DNA from: Planctomycetota bacterium
Lineage (GTDB): Bacteria > Planctomycetota > Planctomycetia > Planctomycetales > Planctomycetaceae
Direction: 5' to 3'
DNA length: 38,439 nucleotides
Assembly (NCBI GenBank): GCA_003696385.1
Contig: RFHO01000027.1
Span: 1-38,439 of the forward strand
In this document: positions 11,278 to 20,842 of the stretch, piece after piece
How positions within the stretch are numbered: position 1 is the first letter of the stretch
Layout of the letters: each line of letters starts with the position of its first letter
Position numbers and translations under genes: made by a program
Notes under the pieces: generated by a model
Told to the model about the DNA's origin: nothing
What the model saw: the letters and a program-made list of their open reading frames with translations, nothing else
Database searches by the model: none

Positions 11278-12093
11278 ATGCCTTCCTCGCTGCGAATGAA
11301 CGAGCTGTTCAGCGTCGACGGTCAGGTGGTCCTCGTCTCCGGCGGATCACGGGGCATCGGCAAAGCGATCGCGGCCGGATTCGCCCAGAACGGCGCGCAC
11401 GTGGTCGTGACGGGACGTGACGAACCGACCCTTCAGAAGACGGCCGCCGAACTCTCCGCGGAAGCGCCGCATCCGGTGTTGCCGCATGTGTGCGACGTGT
11501 CTCGGCTGGACGAAATCCACGCGACGGTCGACGCCGTACTCGATCGCTTCGATCGCATCGACACGCTGGTCAACGTCGCCGGAGTCAACCGCCGCAAACC
11601 CGCGCTGGACGTCACTCCCGAAGACTACGACTTCATTCTGGACATCAATCTCCGCGGAGCGTTCTTCATGGCCCAGGCCGTCGGCCGACACATGGTCGAG
11701 CGTCGCTCCGGCAGCCAGATCCACATCGCATCGCTGAACACGGACCGCCCCCTGGTCAATGTGCTGCCCTATGCGGCCAGCAAGGCGGGACTGGGACACA
11801 TGACGCGCGTCCTGGCCGCCGAATGGGGACCGGCCGGGGTCCGCGTCAATGCGCTCGCCCCCGGCTTCATCCTGACCGATCTGACACGCAAGCTCTGGTC
11901 GAACCAGCAGATGCTGCAGTGGGGCGAAACCAACACGCCGCTGCGCCGACTGGGCCGTCCGGAGGACATGGTCGGCACTGCCCTGTTCCTCGCATCCCCC
12001 GCCTCGGCGTTCCTGACCGGGCAGATCGTGTATGTCGACGGCGGATTCAATGCCGCTGTGATCTGGCCCATCCCCGAAGACGGCGGGATGTGA
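11278..12093 (+). CDS. SDR family oxidoreductase
   Basis: Rossmann VVLVSGGSRGIGKAIA, NVAGVNRRK, YAASKAGLGHMTRVLAAEWGPAGVRVNALAPGF, C-terminal FLTGQIVYVDGGF. Start chosen at MPSSLRMNELF. Confidence 0.93.
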   Translation: MPSSLRMNELFSVDGQVVLVSGGSRGIGKAIAAGFAQNGAHVVVTGRDEPTLQKTAAELSAEAPHPVLPHVCDVSRLDEIHATVDAVLDRFDRIDTLVNVAGVNRRKPALDVTPEDYDFILDINLRGAFFMAQAVGRHMVERRSGSQIHIASLNTDRPLVNVLPYAASKAGLGHMTRVLAAEWGPAGVRVNALAPGFILTDLTRKLWSNQQMLQWGETNTPLRRLGRPEDMVGTALFLASPASAFLTGQIVYVDGGFNAAVIWPIPEDGGM

Positions 12094-12210
12094 CCGCGCG
12101 TGCAATTCCGCAGCCGGAGTCGGCACGACGCCCGACGAGCCACAGCGCACGGCCGTGGCCAACCTGAAGCGCCGGAATCATCGCACCCCGCCCGGCCGCT
12201 GGCGCAAAGC

Positions 12211-12240
12211 GTAACACTGCAGCATCAGGGGCGCTATAAT
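12211..12240 (+). promoter_or_regulatory. Candidate sigma70-type promoter (GTAACA - 18 bp - TATAAT) upstream of the zinc-ribbon gene
   Basis: Perfect TATAAT at 12235-12240 in a GC-rich intergenic region; 4/6 -35 match GTAACA at 12211-12216 with 18 bp spacing; next + strand gene starts at 12441. Confidence 0.35.
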
Positions 12241-12440
12241 GCGTTGAACGGCGTCGCTCACCACAAGCACACTGCCGGCGCGACCAACATCGATTTGCGC
12301 GTCGCGGCGCATGGACCGCCGGACGGTCGAGGACGGATCCCACGGCGGTCCCTCGGCATCGACCGATGTCTTGCCGTGGGCCCTCCAGGCCGCCAACGTC
12401 ACACCTGGTTCCGCATGACCGCGTTAAGGATGCCCGCCTG

Positions 12441-14876
12441 ATGGCCTCACCACTGATCATCCCCTGTCCGAAATGCGGAAAACGGCTCAGACTGCGCGAT
12501 CCTCGATTGCTGGGCAAGAAGGCCAAGTGCCCGAAATGCGAGAACAAATTCCTCCTGCAAGCCCCGCAGCCCACCGGCGATCGCGACGAGGAGGAGGTCG
12601 AGCTGGAACTGGTGGAACCGCCGAAGGATACACCGGCGCGCGGGCCGTCCTTCGGCGCGGAACCTCCTGCTCCCGCCAATTCACCGCCGAACTTCCACGC
12701 GCCTTCAACGCCGTCCGTGCCCCCGTCGACCAGCCCTCAAACGGCTCCGACGGCCGCCGGCGGGTTTGTGCAAACACCGCAACCCGGTGGGGCTCCGCCG
12801 AGCTTCGCTCCGCCTCCACCCGCGGCCGGACCGCCCCCCGGAGCCATTCCGTCGACGGCACCCGTTCCGCCGGTTCCGCCCACTTCGCCGGCGGCACCAA
12901 CGGTCCCGGTTCCGCCCTCCTTCGCGCCCGGTGGCATGCCCGCACCAGCTGTTCCGCCGCCTCCGGCGTTTTCTGCCCAGCCGGAGGCACCGGCACCGGT
13001 GGCGCCACCATCCTTCGCGCCTCAGCTCAACGCCGCCCCCCCAGCAGCCCCGATCGCCGGCTCGCCGCCGGTGCCGCCCAACATCGACCCGAGTTCACCG
13101 TGGTACGATCCCGGCCTGACACGGCCCGACGGGCCGGTCATGACGGCCACCTCGCCGGCGGTCCCACCTCACGTGCGGCCGACGGCGGGGAATGGAGCAA
13201 ATACACGCTCGGCCTCCCGGCGCCGCAGGAAACGAAAGAATTGGCTTGGCTGGCTGGGGTTTGGTGCGAGCACGACCACCGCCGCGGCCGGCGAAGGCAT
13301 GTCCCGGCTGGCAGAGCTGAAACGGCGACGGCGCCGCAACCAACAGGTCGCCATCGTGGCCGGCGCGATTTCTGCTCTGCTCATGGGCGGGATCGCACTG
13401 ATGGTCGGCTCGCCGGAACCCCCGCGCGCCGACAAGGACAACGGCGAGCCACCGCGAACCGTGCAGGAAACCGTCGAGGCCAAGAACGCTTTCCGCGACG
13501 CCGCGCAGTGGGCCAAGGACAGCAGTCCCACGCACGGTCCGCCGATCGAGCTGACCATGATGCCCGCGGGTTGCCGGATCGTGGTCAATCTGCACCCCGC
13601 GGAATTGTGGCGTGAAGGCAGCCTTGGGCACGAATTCCGCTACTGCCTGGGGCCGCTCAGCCAATGGCTCGAACAACAGATCCTGCTGCTGACCAAATAC
13701 CACCCCCAAGAGATCGAGCGGCTGCAGATCGGCCTCATTCCGGGCCAGCGTGGCGTCCCGCCCCAGGTCGCCGCCGTCGTGCACCTGGTCAACCCGTTCG
13801 CCAGCAAGAGTCAGTTTTTGTTGAAGCTGCAGGCCCAACGCTCCGACGACTACGGATATCCGGTCTACCTGACTGCCGACCGCGTCTACCTCATCCGCGA
13901 CAACCGGACTTTCGCGATCGCCCCGCGACTGGCCGCCAGCGAGCTGGTGGAGTCGATGAACCAGTCCGCCATCACCAGCGTCGGTGTGCAGGAGCTGCTG
14001 CTGCACAGCGACCGCAACCGGCATGTGACCGTGGTCTTCGAACCGATCGATATCCGCAACTTCCAGGACGTCCTGTTCCCGGAAATCATGCGGCCATTCG
14101 TCAACCGCGTGCTCGACTGGATCAACGAAGAAGACGTGGAAGCCGTCCTCTGGAGTTTCCACCTCTCACCGGACCGCTTCTACCACGAAGTGCTGTTCCG
14201 CAATCGAAACATCATCCGCGAACACCGTCTCGCCCAGGTGATCGAACGGAAAGTTCAGCAGCTGCCGCATCAGATGCTGGAATACGTGCGCTACATGAAT
14301 CCTCCGCGGGCAGGTCGCCGACAGTTGATCGGTCGTTTCCCGGCCATGCTCAAGGTCGCCGCCATGGCCAGTCGCGTAGGAGTCGGCAGCCGCTTCGTCC
14401 AGCTCGTCACCGTACTGCATACCGACCGGGCCGCACCGAACCTCGCGCTGGCGGCTCTGCTGGCCTGGGATGAAGCCACTCGCACCGACTTCACCAAGCC
14501 GCCCACCACTGTCGCGTCGAACAACACCGGACCGCAGCGGCAGCCGGTCCGCGAGCGTCTGAAGAAACCGATCGACATCGAGTTCGTGCGGACTCCCCTG
14601 CAGGAGGCCTTCCAGTACATCGCCGACGAATGCAACGTCGGACTGCACATCGAAGGGGACGCGCTCAAGCTCGCCGGCATGACCAAGAACATGCCGCAAA
14701 CCTTCAAACTCGGAACGGCACCCGGCTGGCAGGGCATCAAAACCATCGTCGACCGATACAAGAACGAAGGGATGTGCATCGTCGTCGACGAGGCCAACGA
14801 CCGGTTCATCGTCACGACGGTCGACTTCGCCAAACAGAAGGGACAGCAGCCCGAACCACTGGAAAAGCTTCCCTGA
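12441..14876 (+). CDS. Putative membrane protein: N-terminal zinc ribbon, Pro-rich linker, single TM, extracytoplasmic region with C-terminal STN/secretin-like domain
   Basis: CPKCGKRLRLRDPRLLGKKAKCPKCENKF (two CPxC knuckles); about 200 aa Pro/Ala-rich region; TM-like VAIVAGAISALLMGGIALMVG; C-terminal IDIEFVRTPLQEAFQYIADECNVGLHIEGDALKLAGMTKNMPQTFKLGTAPGWQGIKTIVDRYKNEGMCIVVDEANDRFIVTTV. Confidence 0.8.
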   Translation: MASPLIIPCPKCGKRLRLRDPRLLGKKAKCPKCENKFLLQAPQPTGDRDEEEVELELVEPPKDTPARGPSFGAEPPAPANSPPNFHAPSTPSVPPSTSPQTAPTAAGGFVQTPQPGGAPPSFAPPPPAAGPPPGAIPSTAPVPPVPPTSPAAPTVPVPPSFAPGGMPAPAVPPPPAFSAQPEAPAPVAPPSFAPQLNAAPPAAPIAGSPPVPPNIDPSSPWYDPGLTRPDGPVMTATSPAVPPHVRPTAGNGANTRSASRRRRKRKNWLGWLGFGASTTTAAAGEGMSRLAELKRRRRRNQQVAIVAGAISALLMGGIALMVGSPEPPRADKDNGEPPRTVQETVEAKNAFRDAAQWAKDSSPTHGPPIELTMMPAGCRIVVNLHPAELWREGSLGHEFRYCLGPLSQWLEQQILLLTKYHPQEIERLQIGLIPGQRGVPPQVAAVVHLVNPFASKSQFLLKLQAQRSDDYGYPVYLTADRVYLIRDNRTFAIAPRLAASELVESMNQSAITSVGVQELLLHSDRNRHVTVVFEPIDIRNFQDVLFPEIMRPFVNRVLDWINEEDVEAVLWSFHLSPDRFYHEVLFRNRNIIREHRLAQVIERKVQQLPHQMLEYVRYMNPPRAGRRQLIGRFPAMLKVAAMASRVGVGSRFVQLVTVLHTDRAAPNLALAALLAWDEATRTDFTKPPTTVASNNTGPQRQPVRERLKKPIDIEFVRTPLQEAFQYIADECNVGLHIEGDALKLAGMTKNMPQTFKLGTAPGWQGIKTIVDRYKNEGMCIVVDEANDRFIVTTVDFAKQKGQQPEPLEKLP

Positions 14877-15206
14877 ACGGCACGGCGGTGATCGCCCGCC
14901 TGCGAACAGTTCCGGCGCTGCAGGTCCGTTCACCGATTCGACCTGCGATTCTCCGTCGAGCCGACTCCTCGACGCAGCACGCGCAAAGGGTGTCGTGCAC
15001 CCGCGCCGTTTGCCGATCATCACAACAGGCGGCTTTCCCATCACGCGGCGGTGCCGATACGACGCTGGTCCAGGTGACAACCGTCAGCCCCTCGCGCTGG
15101 CCATCAGCGCAGCACGAGCGCACGCACGCGAAACCAGACCAGAATGCTGATTCCGCTGGGAATCCAGCCGGCCCATCGACGAATCGGGCAACAACGGGAG
15201 CAACGC

Positions 15207-16367
15207 ATGGTCGATCGCACGCTGCACCACCGAACGGCGCTGTCGCAGACACACCGGAATACTGGCTGGGCCGCGGCGGCATTGCTCTTCGCCCTGGCCG
15301 CTCCGGCCGCAGGCCTGGCCCAATCACCTCGCAATGCGCACGCGGCCGATTCCGCACCGCGCCGCACCGAAGTCGTTCTGGAAATCGTCACCGATCGCCT
15401 GGGAAGCAACGTCGCCGCCCAGGAATGGGGACGGCTGATGCAGCGGTTCGGTTACGAGTTCCACATGAGGCGCTCTCCCCTGGCCGAAAAACCATCGCTG
15501 CGGGAGACGACCTTCGGTCGACTGCGCCGGGTCACGGTGCAGGGCCGCCTGGACACGCTTGGGCGGCTGATCATGCCCAATGGCAAAACCTACACGCTCC
15601 CCCGCGCCGACAAGCTGATCGACTGGCTCCGCGAACTCGAACTGTACGGCGCTCAAGGACGCCCCAAAAACGACGCCTCATTCGGGTTCACCAAGGCGCA
15701 GTTGAGCCGGATCGCCGCCGCGCTGGCCAACCCTGTCGCGACCGACCTGAGCGCAGAGACGCTGGCCGAGGCGCTGAAGAAGCTGCAGTTGTCCCCGAGC
15801 CTGCCGGTGGTCGTCGACTCGCGAGCGGCTGCCGCATGGCGTCAAGCCGGGGACACCAAGGTCGGGCAGTCGTTTCGTGGCATCGCGAAGGGAACCGCGC
15901 TGGCCGCCATGCTCGGCAACGTGGGATTGGCGTTTCGGCCGTGGCGTGAGCCCGACGGGCGGTTCGTTTTGCAGATCGTCCTGCCGGAACCGGACCGGGC
16001 CGTCTGGCCCATCGGACGGCCGGTGCAGGGTCTGCCCCGCGATGTCGCCCCGCAGCTCTACCAATTCATCGACGTCGAGCTGAACGACGTGCCGTTGCGG
16101 GACGTCCTCGATGCCGTGGCCCTCAAGACGGGCGTTCCGATCATCTACGATTTCGCCGCGATCGAAGAAGCCGGAGCGGACCTTTCCGAAAAAATCTCAT
16201 TCGGGCCGAAGCGAACGACCTGGAGCCTGTTCCTGAAGAGCGTCACCAACCCCCGCAAGCTCACGCGACTCTACAGGCTCGACGACGCCGGCCGGCCCTT
16301 CGTCCTGATCACCAGCATCCGCCGCGGCGTCATCGAACCCAGTCGAGCGGCACGGTCCCGCAAATGA
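15207..16367 (+). CDS. Secreted protein with C-terminal STN/secretin-N-like domain, function unknown
   Basis: Signal-like AAAALLFALAAPAAGLAQS; C-terminal DVELNDVPLRDVLDAVALKTGVPIIYDFAAIEEAGADLSEKISFGPKRTTWSLFLKSVTNPRKLTRLYRLDDAGRPFVLITS. Start at MVDRTL assumed. Confidence 0.72.
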   Translation: MVDRTLHHRTALSQTHRNTGWAAAALLFALAAPAAGLAQSPRNAHAADSAPRRTEVVLEIVTDRLGSNVAAQEWGRLMQRFGYEFHMRRSPLAEKPSLRETTFGRLRRVTVQGRLDTLGRLIMPNGKTYTLPRADKLIDWLRELELYGAQGRPKNDASFGFTKAQLSRIAAALANPVATDLSAETLAEALKKLQLSPSLPVVVDSRAAAAWRQAGDTKVGQSFRGIAKGTALAAMLGNVGLAFRPWREPDGRFVLQIVLPEPDRAVWPIGRPVQGLPRDVAPQLYQFIDVELNDVPLRDVLDAVALKTGVPIIYDFAAIEEAGADLSEKISFGPKRTTWSLFLKSVTNPRKLTRLYRLDDAGRPFVLITSIRRGVIEPSRAARSRK

Positions 16368-16431
16368 CGCGGCCCGTCGGTCGCGGTCGATTCCGCCGCA
16401 GTCCTCCGGGCCCGGCGAACGTCGACCGCGG

Positions 16432-19017
16432 TCAGTGCGCCACGGTGGTTCGCAGGACACTCGCGTCAGCCGCCCCCGGCGGCAACGGCCGCAGGTTTCC
16501 CGCCAGCGGTCCCGGCGGCGTCTGCAGAATCTGCCCGAGGCTCGATACCGATGCGGGAACAAGCTGGCACATCCAGTTCTGATTGATCAGGTCCCAACGG
16601 ACCGGCCATTCTTCGAGTACCCATCGGTACTGCGTATCGCCTCCGCCGTCCGGCGGCTCGGCGGGCACGTCCAGCCCGGCCGTGTAGCCGAAGGTCCCCC
16701 CCAGCGGAATCTGCACCTTGTCGGGAGGCACTCTGTTCACGGCCACCAACCGCCAACGGGGATACGGCAGAAAAACAAAGGCCTGAGCGAACGCCATCAC
16801 GTCGTTGGTCTGCTGCAGCGGATTTCGAAACAGCCGCCCGCCCAGGTCCCGACGGTGCCGCCGATACAGAACCGTCACCAGCTCGAAGTTCTGCTCCAGG
16901 TACGCTTTCAGGTCGATCTGCGTCCCCAGCAAATGCAGCACGGCGTCCCGCTGTTCCTCATTCAGCCGGCTGGCCATCGTGGACTGCTCCAACCCGAACA
17001 GCGTCTCTTCCACGTCCACTCCTTCCGCCGCGTGCCGGAGAACGAACACCATGTTCCGCTGCGGGTATTCATCGTGCAACAGCCGATCCAGCTGTCCGCA
17101 CGTGGCGATCCGCCAGAGGTGAAAGAACTGCGACATCCGGCCGCGGCGCTGAAAAACGCGCAGCAGTTCGAAATTCCACCGGTCGAGATAGAAACGGGCC
17201 AGCCCGTCGCGCTGCATGGTGGCACGCTGCAGATACACCGCCCCGTCCGGCAGAGCCGCCCAGTCGATTCCCGTCGGCTCCGGATCCACCACGGGCAACG
17301 AGCGGCCCATCGGATCCCGCTGGTCGTGCATCACCAGCGGAACACCGTCGGCCTGCCAGACGACCGCATGGACCGGCCCTCGCTCGGGTTCCCACATCGC
17401 ACCGGCGCGGTTCACCACGTATCGCTGGGCCGTCGCGCTCGCCACGTGCTGTGCCATCAGCGGCGTCAGTTCGAACAGGGCTCGTTGGAATTGCGGCAGC
17501 AATTCGTCGCGCAGAATGTACTCGAACACCGGCAACGACAAAGCGGAAGCCACCGCGTTCAACTCTCCGAACGCCGTGACCGCCTGTCGCTCCAGCGGCA
17601 CCTTCGTCAGAATCGCCGTCCCCAGCCGGCGAAACTTTTCGTACGGCGCCTGCTGCAGCCGCGTGCCCGCAACCCGCCAGGCCTCCAGAATGTCCGGAAC
17701 CAATTGTTCGGCGTTTCGATCGCGGGCTTCGCGCAGGAACGCCGTTACGGCGAACACATCCGCCGTCAGGTGGTTCGCGAACGCCGTGGCGTTCAAACCG
17801 CGTGCGATCACGGTCGCCGCGCTCCGGCACGCGGCATCCGCCGCGTTCTGCATCCGCACGCGGTCGTCGACGTGGGCGATCACGTTGACGATCATCACCA
17901 GCAGCGTCGCCAGCATCAGGATCACGAACACCGACAACAGAGTGATCCCGCCGGTCTGGTCCGTATGAACGCGCCACACCCACCGCCGCAACCGATCACG
18001 ATGCAGGTAAATGTTCAAGGCGATCCCCAGAACCAGTACGCCCAGACTTATCCACTGGGAAATCGTCAACGATGTCCCGAATCGCCCGGGCTCGTCGTTG
18101 CGAAGCCATTCCAGCCAGATCCGGGTCAGTGGATAGACCGTGATTGCGGTCGCAAACACCGCACCGCGGCGGACTTTCCAGCGGAACAGCCGGTCGGTCA
18201 GCCAGAACAGCACCAGAGCGTTCAGCGACGAATAAAGCTGCGTCGGATGCAGCGGCATCGTGGATTGCGCATCCGGGGCCAGCAACCCGCGGTAAACCAG
18301 CGCCCGGAACGGCACACTTCCCGCCGGGAACCGCACCCCCCACGGATACGAACACGGTGCCCCCCAGCAACAGCCGTTCAGGAAGCACCCCAGTCGGCCG
18401 AACGCCACGCCCAAAAACACAGACGGGATCAGCAGGTCGGCCGTGGCCAGCGGATCCAGACCACGGCGCCGGCAGAACCACAGATAGAACGCAATGCCGC
18501 TGATCAGGCCACCGTACAGAACCAGCCCCCCGTCCGGCAGGTTGACCACCGCGATCAGGTACTGTGCGACCCCCATTCCCGGACGGAACACCCGGTCGTG
18601 ATACTGGATCACGTAAAACAGCCGGGCCCCCGCAATACCCGCCAGCAACCCTGCAACCGCCAGGTCCCAGATGAAGTCATCACGCCACCCCGCCCATCGA
18701 GCCCGCCGTTGCGCGGTCCACGTTGCCACCACGAAGCCCACGAAAAGCATGAATCCGTAACCGAACACGGGGACCGACTCGACCGGCAGCAGTGGACCTG
18801 CCAGGCCCAGTATCGCCGCGGCGACCCACCACGGCCCCCCTGCCGACCACACCGCGTTCCACGATCGTTCCCTTTTCATCCACGTCCACGCCGCCCACAG
18901 CGCCCCGATCAGCACCAGCAGCATGGCCACGTAGCCCGCGCCGACGAGCAAAACGTCCGGCCGAACTTCCCATTCCAGCGGCCGGCGGAGCACGATCCTC
19001 AGCAACGTCTGGCGCAT
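16432..19017 (-). CDS. Fusion: N-terminal prolipoprotein diacylglyceryl transferase (Lgt)-like domain plus C-terminal TadE/TadG-like protein
   Basis: Lgt-like: VFGYGFMLFVGFVVATW, PDGGLVLYGGLISGI, VFLGVAFGRLGCFLNGCCWG, PLHPTQLYSSLNALVLFWL, LTRIWLEWLRNDEPG. Then TadE/G-like: DQTGGITLLSVFVILMLATLLVMIVNVIAHVDDRVRMQNAADAACRSAATVIARGLNATAFANHLTADVFAVTAFLREARDR. One uninterrupted 861 aa frame. Confidence 0.85.
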   Translation of the reverse strand: MRQTLLRIVLRRPLEWEVRPDVLLVGAGYVAMLLVLIGALWAAWTWMKRERSWNAVWSAGGPWWVAAAILGLAGPLLPVESVPVFGYGFMLFVGFVVATWTAQRRARWAGWRDDFIWDLAVAGLLAGIAGARLFYVIQYHDRVFRPGMGVAQYLIAVVNLPDGGLVLYGGLISGIAFYLWFCRRRGLDPLATADLLIPSVFLGVAFGRLGCFLNGCCWGAPCSYPWGVRFPAGSVPFRALVYRGLLAPDAQSTMPLHPTQLYSSLNALVLFWLTDRLFRWKVRRGAVFATAITVYPLTRIWLEWLRNDEPGRFGTSLTISQWISLGVLVLGIALNIYLHRDRLRRWVWRVHTDQTGGITLLSVFVILMLATLLVMIVNVIAHVDDRVRMQNAADAACRSAATVIARGLNATAFANHLTADVFAVTAFLREARDRNAEQLVPDILEAWRVAGTRLQQAPYEKFRRLGTAILTKVPLERQAVTAFGELNAVASALSLPVFEYILRDELLPQFQRALFELTPLMAQHVASATAQRYVVNRAGAMWEPERGPVHAVVWQADGVPLVMHDQRDPMGRSLPVVDPEPTGIDWAALPDGAVYLQRATMQRDGLARFYLDRWNFELLRVFQRRGRMSQFFHLWRIATCGQLDRLLHDEYPQRNMVFVLRHAAEGVDVEETLFGLEQSTMASRLNEEQRDAVLHLLGTQIDLKAYLEQNFELVTVLYRRHRRDLGGRLFRNPLQQTNDVMAFAQAFVFLPYPRWRLVAVNRVPPDKVQIPLGGTFGYTAGLDVPAEPPDGGGDTQYRWVLEEWPVRWDLINQNWMCQLVPASVSSLGQILQTPPGPLAGNLRPLPPGAADASVLRTTVAH

Positions 19018-19383
19018 GGCGGTCTCTCTGTCTTTCGCAGCTCACTAACGAATGGTTCAATTCGACCCATAATTTCCGAAGTTTCGCCGCTGCGACCCCT
19101 CACCGAACAACGACCGGCGATCGACCGTCCCCAGCCACGCCGCACGGCCTCACCAGCCGGCAAGTGCGGTACGCCGCGGCCCTCGTCGCAGACGCACCGC
19201 ACCAGGCCCACGGTCTGCTGTACAATGTGCGCGTGCCACACCGACGCAGCACGCGGTTGCCAATATGCACGGCCCACGGCCGGCACCTCACGCACTGCCG
19301 GCCGCCGGTCGGCGACCTTTCGCCGTCACACTCCGCCCGGCCGTTGCATTCTTGCGGCGCCGCGCTCGGAAAGCCAACCCCGC

Positions 19384-19818
19384 ATGGATCGCAACAGACG
19401 CACCACACTGCTGTATCTCAAGCTGGCCCTGTTGTGTGATCGTCGCCGTCAGTTGCCGTCCCGCGACCGCCTTCTGGTTTGCGCCGCGGACGCGGCATTG
19501 AATGCCGGCTGGCCCCAAGTGGCGGAAGGCTGCCGCGCGATCATCCTGCGTTCCAACCGCCACCACCTCCTGCGCCGCTGGCCGACGTTCCGCGACGCCG
19601 TGCTGTCCGCCGAATTCCGCCCGTTACTCGAACGCTGCCGCCGGTTCTGTCCGGTGGAACGGGCCGAATTCCTGCTGCAACGCCATCATGAAGAAGTCGA
19701 ACGGGCGCTCCGGTCCGTCACGTCGGCGGACGCTCCACCGCCCGCCGAAGCCGACCGGACCGGTCCCGACACGCCGGCCCTACGACAGGCCATGGCTGTC
19801 GTCTCGGCCCTGTCGTGA
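19384..19818 (+). CDS. Hypothetical protein (144 aa)
   Basis: In-frame ATG at 19384 inside the longer + frame ORF; sequence MDRNRRTTLLYLKLALLCDRRRQLPSRDRLLVCAADAALNAGWPQVAEGC looks protein-like and lies between flanking minus-strand genes. Confidence 0.55.
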   Translation: MDRNRRTTLLYLKLALLCDRRRQLPSRDRLLVCAADAALNAGWPQVAEGCRAIILRSNRHHLLRRWPTFRDAVLSAEFRPLLERCRRFCPVERAEFLLQRHHEEVERALRSVTSADAPPPAEADRTGPDTPALRQAMAVVSALS

Positions 19819-19851
19819 ATACGGCGTGCCGGCGCCGCCGACCGCGTAGTG

Positions 19852-20679
19852 TCATTCGCCGCGTCGCCGCAGCACGAATACCACGTCTTCGGTCCGCTCG
19901 TCGACCCGAACCGGCGTATCGATGTCGTAAGCGAAGTCATACGTGGCGACGGGTTCCCATTGCGGGACACGCGCAAGCAGCGTGCGGAACTGCTCCGCCG
20001 TGTACGTGAAGTACTCCATCTCGTCCTCGATCCGCATCCGCCCGGTCGGACGATAGACATCGACCGTCATGCCCAGCCTTTCGATCCGGCGGTGCGGATC
20101 GATCCCCTTGGACCACATGTACGAATTGACGACCAGTTGGCCGCGTCGAGCGGACCACGCCTCGTCCTGAATCCGCTCGCCCTGTGTGGGAATCAGGTGC
20201 AGCCCGATGACGTACAAGCCGCCCGGCCGCACGCAATCCGCCATGCATCGCAGATGGCCGGCCGCCGCCTCCTCGCCCAGCAGATGCCGAAAACTGTTGA
20301 TCGGATTGAACGCCGCATCCCATTGCCGCGGAGAGCGGAACCGCGTCATGTCCCCGACTCGAACGCTGGCCGGAAAGCCGTGCCGCTGCAGCCGCGCATT
20401 GCAATACGCCACGGCCGCCTCGTTCAGGTCGATGCCGCCGACGCTGTAACCCGCTTTGGCGAACCGGATCAGCAACCGCCCCGTTCCGCAGGCCGGCTCG
20501 AAAACGCTCCGCACCGCCCTGCCGCGCGGCAACGCCGCAAACCGCTCGAAACATGCCCTCAGGAAATGAAACTCGGCACGCCAGTCCGAACCGAACAGGA
20601 CGTCATAGTACTTCGGAAAGTCATAGATGCTGCCGCGAACGACGTCCCCGCCCCACCCGTCACTCATCGACCGTTCCAT
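19852..20679 (-). CDS. Class I SAM-dependent methyltransferase
   Basis: IYDFPKYYDVLFG, VFEPACGTGRLLIRFAKAGYSVGGIDLNEAAVAYC, WDAAFNPINSFRHLL, CVRPGGLYVIGLHL. Start at MERSMSDGWGG (20679) or MSDGWGG (20667). Confidence 0.88.
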   Translation of the reverse strand: MERSMSDGWGGDVVRGSIYDFPKYYDVLFGSDWRAEFHFLRACFERFAALPRGRAVRSVFEPACGTGRLLIRFAKAGYSVGGIDLNEAAVAYCNARLQRHGFPASVRVGDMTRFRSPRQWDAAFNPINSFRHLLGEEAAAGHLRCMADCVRPGGLYVIGLHLIPTQGERIQDEAWSARRGQLVVNSYMWSKGIDPHRRIERLGMTVDVYRPTGRMRIEDEMEYFTYTAEQFRTLLARVPQWEPVATYDFAYDIDTPVRVDERTEDVVFVLRRRGE

Positions 20680-20842
20680 CGTCTTCGACCACGCAACCGA
20701 ACGTGCGGACGCCTCCGTTCGAAACGCTTCACACACCGCCCCGCCGGTGCCGCCATCGGGCCACGAAAGCCTCCGGAAACCGCTCGTCCACCCGCTCCGA
20801 CCACTTCCGTCGACCGCCGAACCGCAACCTCACCGGGGCGAT

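Noticed and set aside
16435-19818. 1127-aa + strand ORF
   Set aside because: Antisense to the well-supported Lgt/TadG-like gene over most of its length; Arg/Gln/His/Pro-rich composition typical of a GC-rich shadow frame. Only the distal 19384-19818 part is kept as a separate gene.
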